Shown here: in pieces, positions 1 to 5,075 of the stretch
How the letters are laid out: every line of letters begins with the position of its first letter
Position numbering within the stretch: the first letter of the stretch is position 1
Assembly (NCBI GenBank): GCA_910588795.1
Contig: CAJURI010000080.1
Location: 1-8,119 of the forward strand
DNA length: 8,119 nucleotides
From: an uncultured Duncaniella sp.
GTDB lineage: Bacteria; Bacteroidota; Bacteroidia; Bacteroidales; Muribaculaceae
Direction: 5' to 3'
Translations under genes and position numbers: made by a program
Notes under the pieces: generated by a model
What the model saw: only the letters and a program-made list of their open reading frames with translations
What the model was told of the DNA's origin: nothing
Database searches by the model: none

Positions 1-51
1 GGGCCCTGATATAAATAATTCATTTGTAAAAAAGAAAAGAATTAAAATAAA
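1..51 (+). other. AT-rich leader of rplV, possibly with the last codons of rpsS
   Basis: In the conserved S10 cluster order the gene before rplV is rpsS, so its 3' end should lie at or just before the window edge. Two frames close almost at once, with TGA at 7-9 and TAA at 12-14, and either could be the rpsS stop; too few codons remain to identify the protein. From about position 10 to the rplV start the sequence is very rich in A and T, with runs of A just before the ATG and no Shine-Dalgarno core. This is the usual form of a translation start in Bacteroidetes. No promoter could be identified. Confidence 0.4.
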
Positions 52-456
52 ATGGGTGTAAGAAAAAGAAATTCAGCCGACCTCAGGAAAGCCGAGCAGA
101 AGAACATCGCGTTCGCTAAGCTGCTCAACGTACCCACTTCCCCCCGCAAGATGCGCCTCGTGGCCGACATGATCCGCGGTGTCGAAGTGAACCGCGCACT
201 CGGCATCCTGAAGTTCTCCAACAAGGAGGCTGCTGCCCGTCTTGAAAAGCTCCTCCGCTCAGCCATAGCAAACTGGGAAGCCAAGAACGAACGTAAAGCC
301 GACGCTGGCGAGCTCTACATATCTACCGTCATGGTAGGTTGCGCTCCCATGCTCAAGCGTCTCCGTCCAGCCCCCCAGGGACGTGGCTACCGCATTCGCA
401 AACGCGCTAATCATGTCACATTGATTGTTGACAAAATTGAAAATAAAAACGCTTAA
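52..456 (+). CDS. rplV: 50S ribosomal protein L22 (uL22)
   Basis: L22 is a 50S protein that binds 23S rRNA early in assembly; its long beta-hairpin lines the polypeptide exit tunnel. The 134-residue product has the family core, with TSPRKMRLVADMIRG at residues 29-43 and the C-terminal hairpin and signature RPAPQGRGYRIRKRANHVTL at 105-124. The length is close to the roughly 136 residues I recall for Bacteroides L22. The ATG at 52 follows an A-rich tract with no Shine-Dalgarno core, and the N-terminus MGVRKRNSA matches relatives in style. The stop is 3 nt before rpsC, so the two are very likely cotranscribed. Changes in the hairpin tip are a known route to macrolide resistance in other bacteria; nothing here looks disrupted. 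The identification is secure. Confidence 0.98.
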   Translation: MGVRKRNSADLRKAEQKNIAFAKLLNVPTSPRKMRLVADMIRGVEVNRALGILKFSNKEAAARLEKLLRSAIANWEAKNERKADAGELYISTVMVGCAPMLKRLRPAPQGRGYRIRKRANHVTLIVDKIENKNA

Positions 457-459
457 CAA

Positions 460-1197
460 ATGGGACAGAAAGTAAATCCAATTAGCAATCGCTTGGGAGT
501 TATCCGTGGATGGGACTCTAACTGGTATGGCGGTAAGAAATACGGCGATACTCTGCTCGAGGACTCCAAACTCCGCAAGTATCTTAATGTCCGCCTCGCC
601 AAGTCAAGCGTTTCGCGCATCGTAATCGAGCGCACCATGAAGCTCATCACCATCACCGTGTGCACCTCGCGTCCGGGCCTCATCATAGGCAAGGGCGGAC
701 AGGAGGTCGACAAGCTGAAGGAAGAGCTCAAGAAGATCACTGACAAGGATGTACAGATCAACATCTACGAGGTAAAGCGTCCTGAGCTCGATGCCCAGAT
801 CGTCGCTGCCAACATCGCACGCCAGATAGAAGGCAAGATCGCTTACCGCCGTGCCGTCAAGATGGCTGTGGCCGCTACAATGCGTGCCGGAGCCGAGGGC
901 ATCAAGGTACAGGTGGCCGGCCGTCTCAACGGCGCGGAAATGGCTCGCTCCGAGATGTTCAAGGAAGGCCGCACACCTCTGCACACACTCCGTGCCGACA
1001 TTGACTATGCCCTCGTCGAGGCTCATACCAAGGTCGGTGTCGTAGGCGTGAAGGTGTGGATCTGCCGCGGAGAAGTCTACGGCAAGCGTGACCTCGCTCC
1101 CCAGTACACCACTCCTCAGAAAGAGTCTCGCGGTGCACAAGGCTCCGATCGCGCACCCCGCCGCGGTGGCTTCCGTAAGCCAAAAAACAACCGTTAA
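460..1197 (+). CDS. rpsC: 30S ribosomal protein S3 (uS3)
   Basis: S3 sits on the head of the 30S subunit at the mRNA entry channel and contributes to unwinding of incoming mRNA. The 245-residue protein begins MGQKVNPISNRLG, typical of bacterial S3. It has a type II KH domain with the GXXG loop GKGG at residues 77-80. The C-terminal S3 domain carries GRLNGAEMARSEMFKEGRTP at 154-173, followed by HTLRADIDYA and a KVGVVGVKVWI strand at about 191-201. The tail after residue 220 is basic and low in complexity (RGAQGSDRAPRRGGFRKPKN) and probably disordered. The length is slightly above the E. coli protein because of this tail. The start lies 3 nt after the rplV stop, with no alternative start in the gap. 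Confidence 0.98.
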   Translation: MGQKVNPISNRLGVIRGWDSNWYGGKKYGDTLLEDSKLRKYLNVRLAKSSVSRIVIERTMKLITITVCTSRPGLIIGKGGQEVDKLKEELKKITDKDVQINIYEVKRPELDAQIVAANIARQIEGKIAYRRAVKMAVAATMRAGAEGIKVQVAGRLNGAEMARSEMFKEGRTPLHTLRADIDYALVEAHTKVGVVGVKVWICRGEVYGKRDLAPQYTTPQKESRGAQGSDRAPRRGGFRKPKNNR

Positions 1198-1222
1198 ACC
1201 CACCAATTGATTCAACACTACA

Positions 1223-1654
1223 ATGTTACAACCCAAGAAAACCAAATTCCGCCGCTCGCAGAAAGGCCGCATGAAGGGCACAGCGCAGCGCGGCAACCAG
1301 TTGGCCTTCGGTTCGTTCGGCATAAAGACCCTCGAGTCTAAGTGGATCACCGGTCGCCAGATTGAAGCCGCCCGTGTCGCAGTGACACGTTACATGCAGC
1401 GTCAGGGCCAGATCTGGATTCGCATATTCCCCGACAAACCCATCACCAAGAAACCCGCCGAGGTCCGAATGGGTAAAGGTAAAGGTAACCCCGAAGGCTT
1501 CGTTGCGCCTGTAACCCCGGGACGCGTCATCATCGAAGTCGAGGGCGTTCCCTTCGACATCGCCAAGGAGGCACTCCGCCTTGCAGCACAGAAGCTTCCT
1601 GTCACAACCAAGTTCGTCGTTCGCCGCGACTATGACCCAACCCAAAATGTGTAA
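1223..1654 (+). CDS. rplP: 50S ribosomal protein L16 (uL16)
   Basis: L16 binds 23S rRNA near the peptidyl-transferase centre and the A-site tRNA elbow, and is needed late in 50S assembly. The 143-residue protein starts MLQPKKTKFRRSQKGRMKG, the standard bacterial N-terminus. It carries both family signatures: IKTLESKWITGRQIEAAR at 34-51 and RMGKGKGNPEGFVAPV at 82-97. Arg82 aligns with the arginine that is hydroxylated in E. coli L16; whether that happens here cannot be told from the sequence. The 25-nt gap after rpsC is AT-rich and ends CACTACA before the ATG, with no Shine-Dalgarno core. The gene ends 6 nt before rpmC. The identification is secure. Confidence 0.98.
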   Translation: MLQPKKTKFRRSQKGRMKGTAQRGNQLAFGSFGIKTLESKWITGRQIEAARVAVTRYMQRQGQIWIRIFPDKPITKKPAEVRMGKGKGNPEGFVAPVTPGRVIIEVEGVPFDIAKEALRLAAQKLPVTTKFVVRRDYDPTQNV

Positions 1655-1660
1655 GCCATC

Positions 1661-1858
1661 ATGAAGACAGAGAAATATACCGAAGTGTCCACCCAGGACC
1701 TCCGCGACCGCTTGGCTGAAATGAAGAAGGACTACGCCCAGCTCAAGATCAACCATGCAATCTCGCCCCTCGACAGCCCGGCAAAAATTACACATGCCCG
1801 CAAGGCTATCGCCCGCGTTATGACAGAACTGCGCATGCGCGAACTAAACAACAAGTAA
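1661..1858 (+). CDS. rpmC: 50S ribosomal protein L29 (uL29)
   Basis: L29 is a small helical 50S protein beside the exit tunnel. Together with L23 it forms part of the docking site for trigger factor and the signal recognition particle. The 65-residue product is of normal length. It has the two-helix pattern, with a first helix through DLRDRLAEMKKDYAQLKINH at 13-32 and a second with the signature KITHARKAIARVMTELRMRE at about 42-61. The linker SPLDSPA between them is typical. The gene fits its standard place between rplP and rpsQ, starting 6 nt after the rplP stop. No Shine-Dalgarno core is present. Confidence 0.97.
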   Translation: MKTEKYTEVSTQDLRDRLAEMKKDYAQLKINHAISPLDSPAKITHARKAIARVMTELRMRELNNK

Positions 1859-1872
1859 CTCATCCCTGACCA

Positions 1873-2130
1873 ATGGAAAAGAGAAATTTAAGAAAAGAAC
1901 GCATCGGGGTTGTTTCCAGCAACAAGGGCGACAAGACCATCACCGTCATGGTGAAGTGGAAGGAGAAACATCCCATCTACGGTAAGTTCGTCAACAAGAC
2001 CAAGAAATATCACGCCCACGACGAGAAGAACGAGTGCTCAGTAGGAGACACTGTCCGCCTTATGGAGACCCGTCCCCTCTCAAAGACAAAACGCTGGCGA
2101 CTGGTAGAAATCATCGAAAAAGTTAAGTAA
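1873..2130 (+). CDS. rpsQ: 30S ribosomal protein S17 (uS17)
   Basis: S17 is a primary 16S rRNA-binding protein with an OB fold and helps organise the 5' domain of the 30S subunit. The 85-residue protein has the expected five-strand core: RIGVVSSNKGDKTITVMVKW at 10-29, then HPIYGKFVNKTKKYHAHDE at 33-51. The family signature GDTVRLMETRPLSKTKRWRL lies at 58-77. It begins 14 nt after rpmC and ends 3 nt before rplN. This closes the S10 cluster, and the very short junction argues against a separate promoter or terminator between the S10 and spc clusters. Confidence 0.98.
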   Translation: MEKRNLRKERIGVVSSNKGDKTITVMVKWKEKHPIYGKFVNKTKKYHAHDEKNECSVGDTVRLMETRPLSKTKRWRLVEIIEKVK

Positions 2131-2133
2131 GCT

Positions 2134-2502
2134 ATGATACAGACCGAAAGCCGTTTAACTGTGGCCGACAACAGCGGTGCCAAAGAGGCACTCTGCATCC
2201 ATGTACTGGGTGGCACCGGCCGTCGCTACGCCTCTGTAGGCGACATCATCGTGGTGTCCGTCAAGAGTGTCATCCCCTCGTCCGATGTCAAGAAGGGCAC
2301 TGTATCCAAGGCAGTGGTCGTCCGCACAAAGAAGGAGATCCGTCGTCCCGACGGCTCCTACATCCGTTTCGACGACAACGCCTGTGTGCTCCTCAACAAC
2401 GCCGGCGAGCTCCGCGGAACCCGCATCTTCGGGCCTGTAGCCCGTGAGCTCCGCGCAGCCAATCAGATGAAGATCGTGTCACTCGCACCCGAAGTCCTCT
2501 AA
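2134..2502 (+). CDS. rplN: 50S ribosomal protein L14 (uL14)
   Basis: L14 lies on the interface side of the 50S subunit, forms intersubunit bridges with 16S rRNA, and in many bacteria is the binding site of the silencing factor RsfS. The 122-residue product starts MIQTESRLTVADNSGAKEAL, a near-universal L14 beginning, and has normal length. The beta-barrel region with VGDIIVVSVKSVIPSSDVKKG is at 35-55, and the signature from about residue 60 includes RPDGSYIRFDDNACVLLN at 71-88. GTRIFGPVARELR follows at 95-107. It is the first gene of the spc cluster but sits only 3 nt after rpsQ. Confidence 0.98.
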   Translation: MIQTESRLTVADNSGAKEALCIHVLGGTGRRYASVGDIIVVSVKSVIPSSDVKKGTVSKAVVVRTKKEIRRPDGSYIRFDDNACVLLNNAGELRGTRIFGPVARELRAANQMKIVSLAPEVL

Positions 2503-2519
2503 TCATCAATCCCGTCAAA

Positions 2520-2532
2520 TACTTTTAAAGTA
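2520..2532. repeat. 13-nt palindrome abutting the rplX start
   Basis: TACTTT and AAAGTA are separated by a single T and end directly before the rplX ATG. This is a perfect inverted repeat, but the one-base spacing is too short for a stable RNA hairpin, and the sequence is AT-rich and could arise by chance. It lies in the 30-nt gap between rplN and rplX. No function is claimed; a role as a protein-binding site or simply as an unstructured AT-rich translation start are both possible. Confidence 0.4.
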
Positions 2533-2850
2533 ATGCATAAGTTACACATCAAAAAAGGCGACATTGTCTCCGTGCTCGCAGGTGAAGACCGCGGCAAAGA
2601 GGGCCGTGTGCTTAAGGTCCTCGTGCAGAAGCAGAAGGCAATCGTGGAAGGTGTAAACATGGTTACCAAAGCCACCAAGCCCAACGCTCAGCACCCCCAG
2701 GGCGGCCTCGTAAAGATGGAGGCTCCCATCGCCATCTCCAATATCGCCTTGATCGACCCCAAGTCGGGCAAGCCTACCCGCATAAGCATCCGCCGCGAGA
2801 ATGGCAAAGTCATCCGCATTTCTAAAAAATCAGGAGAGGAAATTAAGTAA
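2533..2850 (+). CDS. rplX: 50S ribosomal protein L24 (uL24)
   Basis: L24 is one of the two assembly-initiator proteins of the 50S subunit and later sits near the exit of the peptide tunnel. The 105-residue protein has an N-terminal KOW motif, HIKKGDIVSVLAGEDRGKEG at 5-24, followed by RVLKVL. The central segment VEGVNMVTKATKPNAQHPQG lies at 38-57, with the usual bacterial extension EAPIAISNIALIDPKSGKPT next. It ends KKSGEEIK, as I recall for Bacteroides L24. The TAA stop shares its last A with the rplE start (a TAATG junction), indicating translational coupling. Confidence 0.98.
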   Translation: MHKLHIKKGDIVSVLAGEDRGKEGRVLKVLVQKQKAIVEGVNMVTKATKPNAQHPQGGLVKMEAPIAISNIALIDPKSGKPTRISIRRENGKVIRISKKSGEEIK

Positions 2851-3401
2851 TGAGCAACCAGACTGTCAAGAAGGACTATCAGGAACGCATCGTTCCCGCC
2901 CTTACAGAAAAGTTCAGCTACACCACACCCATGCAGGTGCCCAAGTTGAAGAAGATCGTCATCAACCAGGGGCTCGGTGCGGCTACCCAGGATAAGAAAC
3001 TCATCGAGACCGCTATCAACGAGATCACTGCAATTACAGGTCAGAAAGCTGTGGCAACCCTTTCCCGCAAGGATATCTCGAACTTCAAGGTTCGTAAGAA
3101 AATGCCCATCGGTGTCATGGTGACTCTCCGTCGCGAGAAGATGTACGAGTTCCTCGAAAGACTCGTGCGCGTGGCTCTGCCCCGTATCCGTGACTTCAAA
3201 GGTATCGAGAGCAAGCTCGACGGCCGCGGCAACTACACCCTCGGCATCACCGAGCAGATTATCTTCCCCGAGATCAATATCGACAACATCAACAAGCTCA
3301 TGGGCATGAACATCACTTTCGTGACTTCGGCTAACACCGACGAAGAAGGCTACGCTCTGCTCAAGGAATTTGGTCTCCCTTTCAAGAACGCTAAAAACTA
3401 A
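2850..3401 (+). CDS. rplE: 50S ribosomal protein L5 (uL5)
   Basis: L5 binds 5S rRNA and helps form the central protuberance of the 50S subunit with L18; it also contacts S13 and the P-site tRNA. The 183-residue product carries the family signature PKLKKIVINQGLGAA at 31-45, LRREKMYEFLERLV at 93-106, and the conserved stretch DFKGIESKLDGRGNYTLGIT at 115-134, followed by EQIIFPEI. The start overlaps the rplX stop by 1 nt. The purine-rich end of rplX (AGGAGAGGA at 2832-2840) lies 9 nt upstream and could serve as a ribosome-binding site, although its codons also encode the conserved L24 tail. In E. coli the L5 start region is the target of S8 repression; I do not see a clear copy of that structure here. 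Confidence 0.98.
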   Translation: MSNQTVKKDYQERIVPALTEKFSYTTPMQVPKLKKIVINQGLGAATQDKKLIETAINEITAITGQKAVATLSRKDISNFKVRKKMPIGVMVTLRREKMYEFLERLVRVALPRIRDFKGIESKLDGRGNYTLGITEQIIFPEINIDNINKLMGMNITFVTSANTDEEGYALLKEFGLPFKNAKN

Positions 3402-3412
3402 GGATCACCCCT

Positions 3413-3724
3413 ATGGCAAAAGAATCAATGAAGGCCCGCGAAGTGAAGCGCGCCCGTCTTGCCGCAAAGTACGCCGCAAAGCGCGCCGAGCTTAAGAAGA
3501 TTGTCAATTCAGGTGTCAACGAGGAGAACCGTGCCGAAGCCTACGAGGCAGCACAGAAGCTCCAGTTGCTCCCCAAGAACAGCAATCCGATACGCCTCCA
3601 CAACCGCTGCTCCATCACAGGCCGTCCCAAAGGATATATCCGTCAGTTCGGCATCTCGCGTATACAGTTCCGTGAGATGGCTTCTGCCGGTCTTATCCCC
3701 GGAGTCAAGAAAGCATCCTGGTAA
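3413..3724 (+). CDS. rpsN: 30S ribosomal protein S14 (uS14), zinc-independent form
   Basis: S14 binds 16S rRNA in the 30S head near S3, S10 and S19. The 103-residue product begins MAKESMKAREVKRARLAAKY and ends GLIPGVKKASW. The signature RCSITGRPKGYIRQFGISR lies at 65-83, followed by IQFR. It has one cysteine (Cys66) and no pair of CXXC motifs, so it is the long zinc-independent type rather than the short zinc-ribbon type. The middle segment VNSGVNEENRAEAYEAAQKL at 31-50 makes it slightly longer than E. coli S14 (101 residues). AAGGA at 3400-3404, 8 nt before the ATG, is a modest Shine-Dalgarno match. The gene is followed by 354 nt without a recognised gene, which is out of keeping with every other junction here. 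Confidence 0.98.
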   Translation: MAKESMKAREVKRARLAAKYAAKRAELKKIVNSGVNEENRAEAYEAAQKLQLLPKNSNPIRLHNRCSITGRPKGYIRQFGISRIQFREMASAGLIPGVKKASW

Positions 3725-3812
3725 GAGAGAACATGTCCACCCCGGCGCAGTGGCGTGACATCGGACGAAATCATGGCCCGCATGTCAGCCCCGCATATCC
3801 GGGATCACACAA

Positions 3813-3839
3813 GCCCGAGAGTCGACGGCCCGAGAGTCG
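3813..3839 (+). repeat. 12-bp tandem direct repeat
   Basis: GCCCGAGAGTCG occurs at 3813-3824 and again at 3828-3839, with three bases (ACG) between, giving a 15-nt period. Because the period is a multiple of three, any translated frame would show a five-residue repeat, as in PESRRPESR in the 3733-3849 frame. It lies in the GC-rich part of the rpsN-rpsH interval. It looks like a recent small duplication and was not seen elsewhere in the window. Confidence 0.75.
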
Positions 3840-3872
3840 TTACCTCTAAGCAGTGAACGCGTCAGGCATATC

Positions 3873-3890
3873 GGCCGGTGATTACCGGTC
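3873..3890 (+). other. Possible RNA hairpin, 7-bp stem
   Basis: GGCCGGT at 3873-3879 and ACCGGTC at 3884-3890 pair with one G-U and enclose the loop GATT. The stem is GC-rich and could form in RNA. No T-run follows, so it does not look like an intrinsic terminator. It lies in the GC-rich body of the rpsN-rpsH interval, where short stems arise easily by chance. Confidence 0.4.
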
Positions 3891-3947
3891 TCCTCAGCCT
3901 CGCGGAAGCTGCGGCCGCTCGACACCAGCAGGCTTACGCACAGCAGC

Positions 3948-3981
3948 ATGGCGGCACCGCTCTCACTAAGGACACCGCCAT
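3948..3981 (+). other. Possible RNA stem-loop, 7-bp stem with 20-nt loop
   Basis: ATGGCGG at 3948-3954 is perfectly complementary to CCGCCAT at 3975-3981, leaving a 20-nt loop. It is the last inverted repeat before base composition drops toward the AT-rich rpsH leader. The stem is followed by CTGACC rather than a T-tract, so there is no sign of a terminator. The structure is plausible but unproven. Confidence 0.35.
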
Positions 3982-4042
3982 CTGACCATCCAGCCTCTCC
4001 CCCTCAAAACTCTGACAAATTCACAGTGAGTATTAAATATTG

Positions 4043-4057
4043 TTGGGACACTCCCAA
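4043..4057 (+). promoter_or_regulatory. Perfect hairpin in the rpsH leader
   Basis: TTGGGA at 4043-4048 and TCCCAA at 4052-4057 are exact complements around the loop CAC. The structure ends 21 nt before the rpsH ATG and stands alone in an AT-rich 58-nt leader. It could be a regulatory element for rpsH and the downstream genes, a DNA operator, or a weak transcription pause. It is not a typical intrinsic terminator, since the following bases are TCAATTTAAACA rather than a T-run. Just upstream, TATTGTTG at 4038-4045 matches the Bacteroides -7 consensus TAnnTTTG at all but one fixed position, but no TTTG -33 element was found, so a promoter is not claimed. Confidence 0.4.
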
Positions 4058-4078
4058 TCAATTTAAACAATTTATCAA

Positions 4079-4477
4079 ATGACTGATCCTATCGCAGATT
4101 ATCTGACAAGATTGAGGAACGCAATCAAGGCCAACCACCGTGTGGTCGAGATTCCTGCCTCAAACTTGAAGAAGGAGATCACCAAGATCCTCTTCGACCA
4201 AGGCTACATCCTCAACTACAAGTTCGAGGAAGGCGAAAATCCCGCAGGCACCATCAAGATCGCCCTCAAGTACGATCCCGTTGACAAGGTCAACGCCATC
4301 AAGGACCTCCAGCGCGTGTCACGTCCGGGTCTTCGCCGCTACACCGGTTACAAGGATATGCCCCGTGTTCTCAACGGCCTCGGCATCGCAATCCTTTCCA
4401 CATCCAAGGGAGTTATGACTAACAAGAAGGCCCGCGACCTGAAGATCGGTGGCGAGGTTCTTTGCTACGTTTACTAA
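4079..4477 (+). CDS. rpsH: 30S ribosomal protein S8 (uS8)
   Basis: S8 binds the central domain of 16S rRNA and is essential for assembly of the 30S platform; in E. coli it is also the translational repressor of the spc operon. The 132-residue product starts MTDPIADYLTRLRNAIKA and has normal length. The N-terminal alpha/beta domain is followed by SRPGLRRYTGYKDMPRVLNG at 81-100 and the rRNA-binding signature GIAILSTSKGVMTNKKAR at 102-119, then GGEVLCYVY at the end. Unlike the other genes here it is preceded by a long gap and an AT-rich leader (ATTTAAACAATTTATCAA before the ATG), so it may have its own expression control. The start is well supported by the conserved N-terminus. Confidence 0.98.
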   Translation: MTDPIADYLTRLRNAIKANHRVVEIPASNLKKEITKILFDQGYILNYKFEEGENPAGTIKIALKYDPVDKVNAIKDLQRVSRPGLRRYTGYKDMPRVLNGLGIAILSTSKGVMTNKKARDLKIGGEVLCYVY

Positions 4478-4484
4478 TCAAAAT

Positions 4485-4490
4485 AGGAGG
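4485..4490 (+). promoter_or_regulatory. Strong Shine-Dalgarno sequence of rplF
   Basis: AGGAGG lies 10 nt before the rplF ATG at 4501 in the rpsH-rplF gap. It is the full Shine-Dalgarno core and the strongest found before any start in this window; most other genes have only A-rich or AT-rich leaders. It supports the ATG at 4501 over an in-frame TTG at 4462, which would lie within rpsH and upstream of the motif. Confidence 0.8.
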
Positions 4491-4500
4491 AATATATAAT

Positions 4501-5058
4501 ATGTCACGTATAGGTAAAGCTCCCATTGAGATTCCCGCCGGTGTAACAGTCACCGTCGACAAGGACAACGTAGTAACAGTTAAGGGCCCGAAGGGTTCCC
4601 TCTCGCAGAAGGTCAACCCTGACCTCACAGTCAACGTGGAGGATGGTCACGTAGCAGTGACACGTCCCTCCGACGACCGCGAGCACCGCGCACAGCACGG
4701 CCTCTTCCGCGCCCTTATCCACAATATGGTAGTAGGCGTCTCCACCGGCTATCGCAAGGAAATGGAACTCGTAGGCGTAGGTTACCGCGCCGCTTCCAAC
4801 GGCCAGGTGCTTGAGCTTTCGCTCGGCTTCTCCCACGCCATCTATATAAAGCTTCCCCCTGAAGTCAAGGTGGAAGCCAAGACCGAACGCAACAAGAACC
4901 CGCTCATCATCCTCGAGAGCGACGACAAGCAGCTCCTCGGTCAAGTGTGTGCCAAGATTCGTTCACTCCGCAAGCCTGAACCTTACAAGGGCAAGGGTAT
5001 CAAATTCGTGGGCGAAGTTATCCGTCGCAAGTCTGGTAAGTCAGCAAGCGCTAAATAA
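4501..5058 (+). CDS. rplF: 50S ribosomal protein L6 (uL6)
   Basis: L6 is a late-assembling 50S protein near the sarcin-ricin loop and the factor-binding site. The 185-residue product begins MSRIGKAPIEIPAGVTVTV, a classic L6 start, and consists of two repeated alpha/beta domains of roughly 80 residues each. VGVGYRAASNGQVLELSLGF is at 91-110, and the family signature PEPYKGKGIKF is at 159-169, followed by GEVIRRKSGKSA. The start is chosen from the conserved N-terminus and the AGGAGG 10 nt upstream. A longer reading from TTG at 4462 adds 13 residues absent from the family and overlaps rpsH by 16 nt, so it is rejected. Confidence 0.98.
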   Translation: MSRIGKAPIEIPAGVTVTVDKDNVVTVKGPKGSLSQKVNPDLTVNVEDGHVAVTRPSDDREHRAQHGLFRALIHNMVVGVSTGYRKEMELVGVGYRAASNGQVLELSLGFSHAIYIKLPPEVKVEAKTERNKNPLIILESDDKQLLGQVCAKIRSLRKPEPYKGKGIKFVGEVIRRKSGKSASAK

Positions 5059-5075
5059 TTATAACGTCTACAACT

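Larger units (their letters stand above)
3725..4078. other. Unassigned 354-nt interval splitting the spc cluster
   Basis: This stretch separates rpsN from rpsH, which are normally a few to a few tens of bases apart. By hand count, 3725-3960 is about 64% G+C, 3961-4020 about 52%, and 4021-4078 about 29%. No protein was recognised. On the + strand, the rpsN frame runs 43 codons to a TGA at 3854-3856 and then 42 codons to a TGA at 3983-3985. A second frame has a 38-codon ATG ORF at 3733-3849 and a 38-codon GTG ORF at 3853-3969. The - strand has a 54-codon ORF at 3949-3785. These are near chance for GC-rich DNA, and none has a strong ribosome-binding site. The region holds a 12-bp direct repeat and several inverted repeats, listed separately. 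A decayed gene, a structured RNA and an insertion all remain possible. Confidence 0.7.

Noticed and set aside
604..1350. Long open frame on the - strand opposite rpsC
   Set aside because: It mirrors the strongly biased codon use of rpsC and rplP and has no family resemblance.
3459..3758. Open frame overlapping rpsN in another + frame and running into the gap
   Set aside because: Low-complexity Ser/Arg/Pro content typical of an out-of-frame reading of S14, with no ribosome-binding site.
3821..3918. Restriction-site-like strings (GTCGAC at 3821, ACGCGT at 3857, GCGGCCGC at 3911) suggesting vector or adaptor sequence
   Set aside because: Sites of this kind are expected now and then in GC-rich DNA, and the flanking sequence does not match any cloning linker I recognise. 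An assembly artefact is still worth excluding.
3785..3949. A 54-codon open frame on the - strand in the rpsN-rpsH interval, beginning MLLCVSLLV
   Set aside because: No recognisable domain, no ribosome-binding site, and it runs against an operon in which all genes are on the + strand. GC-rich DNA gives such frames by chance.
4462..4500. Upstream in-frame extension of rplF from a TTG codon
   Set aside because: It overlaps the end of rpsH, adds 13 residues not found in L6, and starts before the AGGAGG that serves the ATG at 4501.
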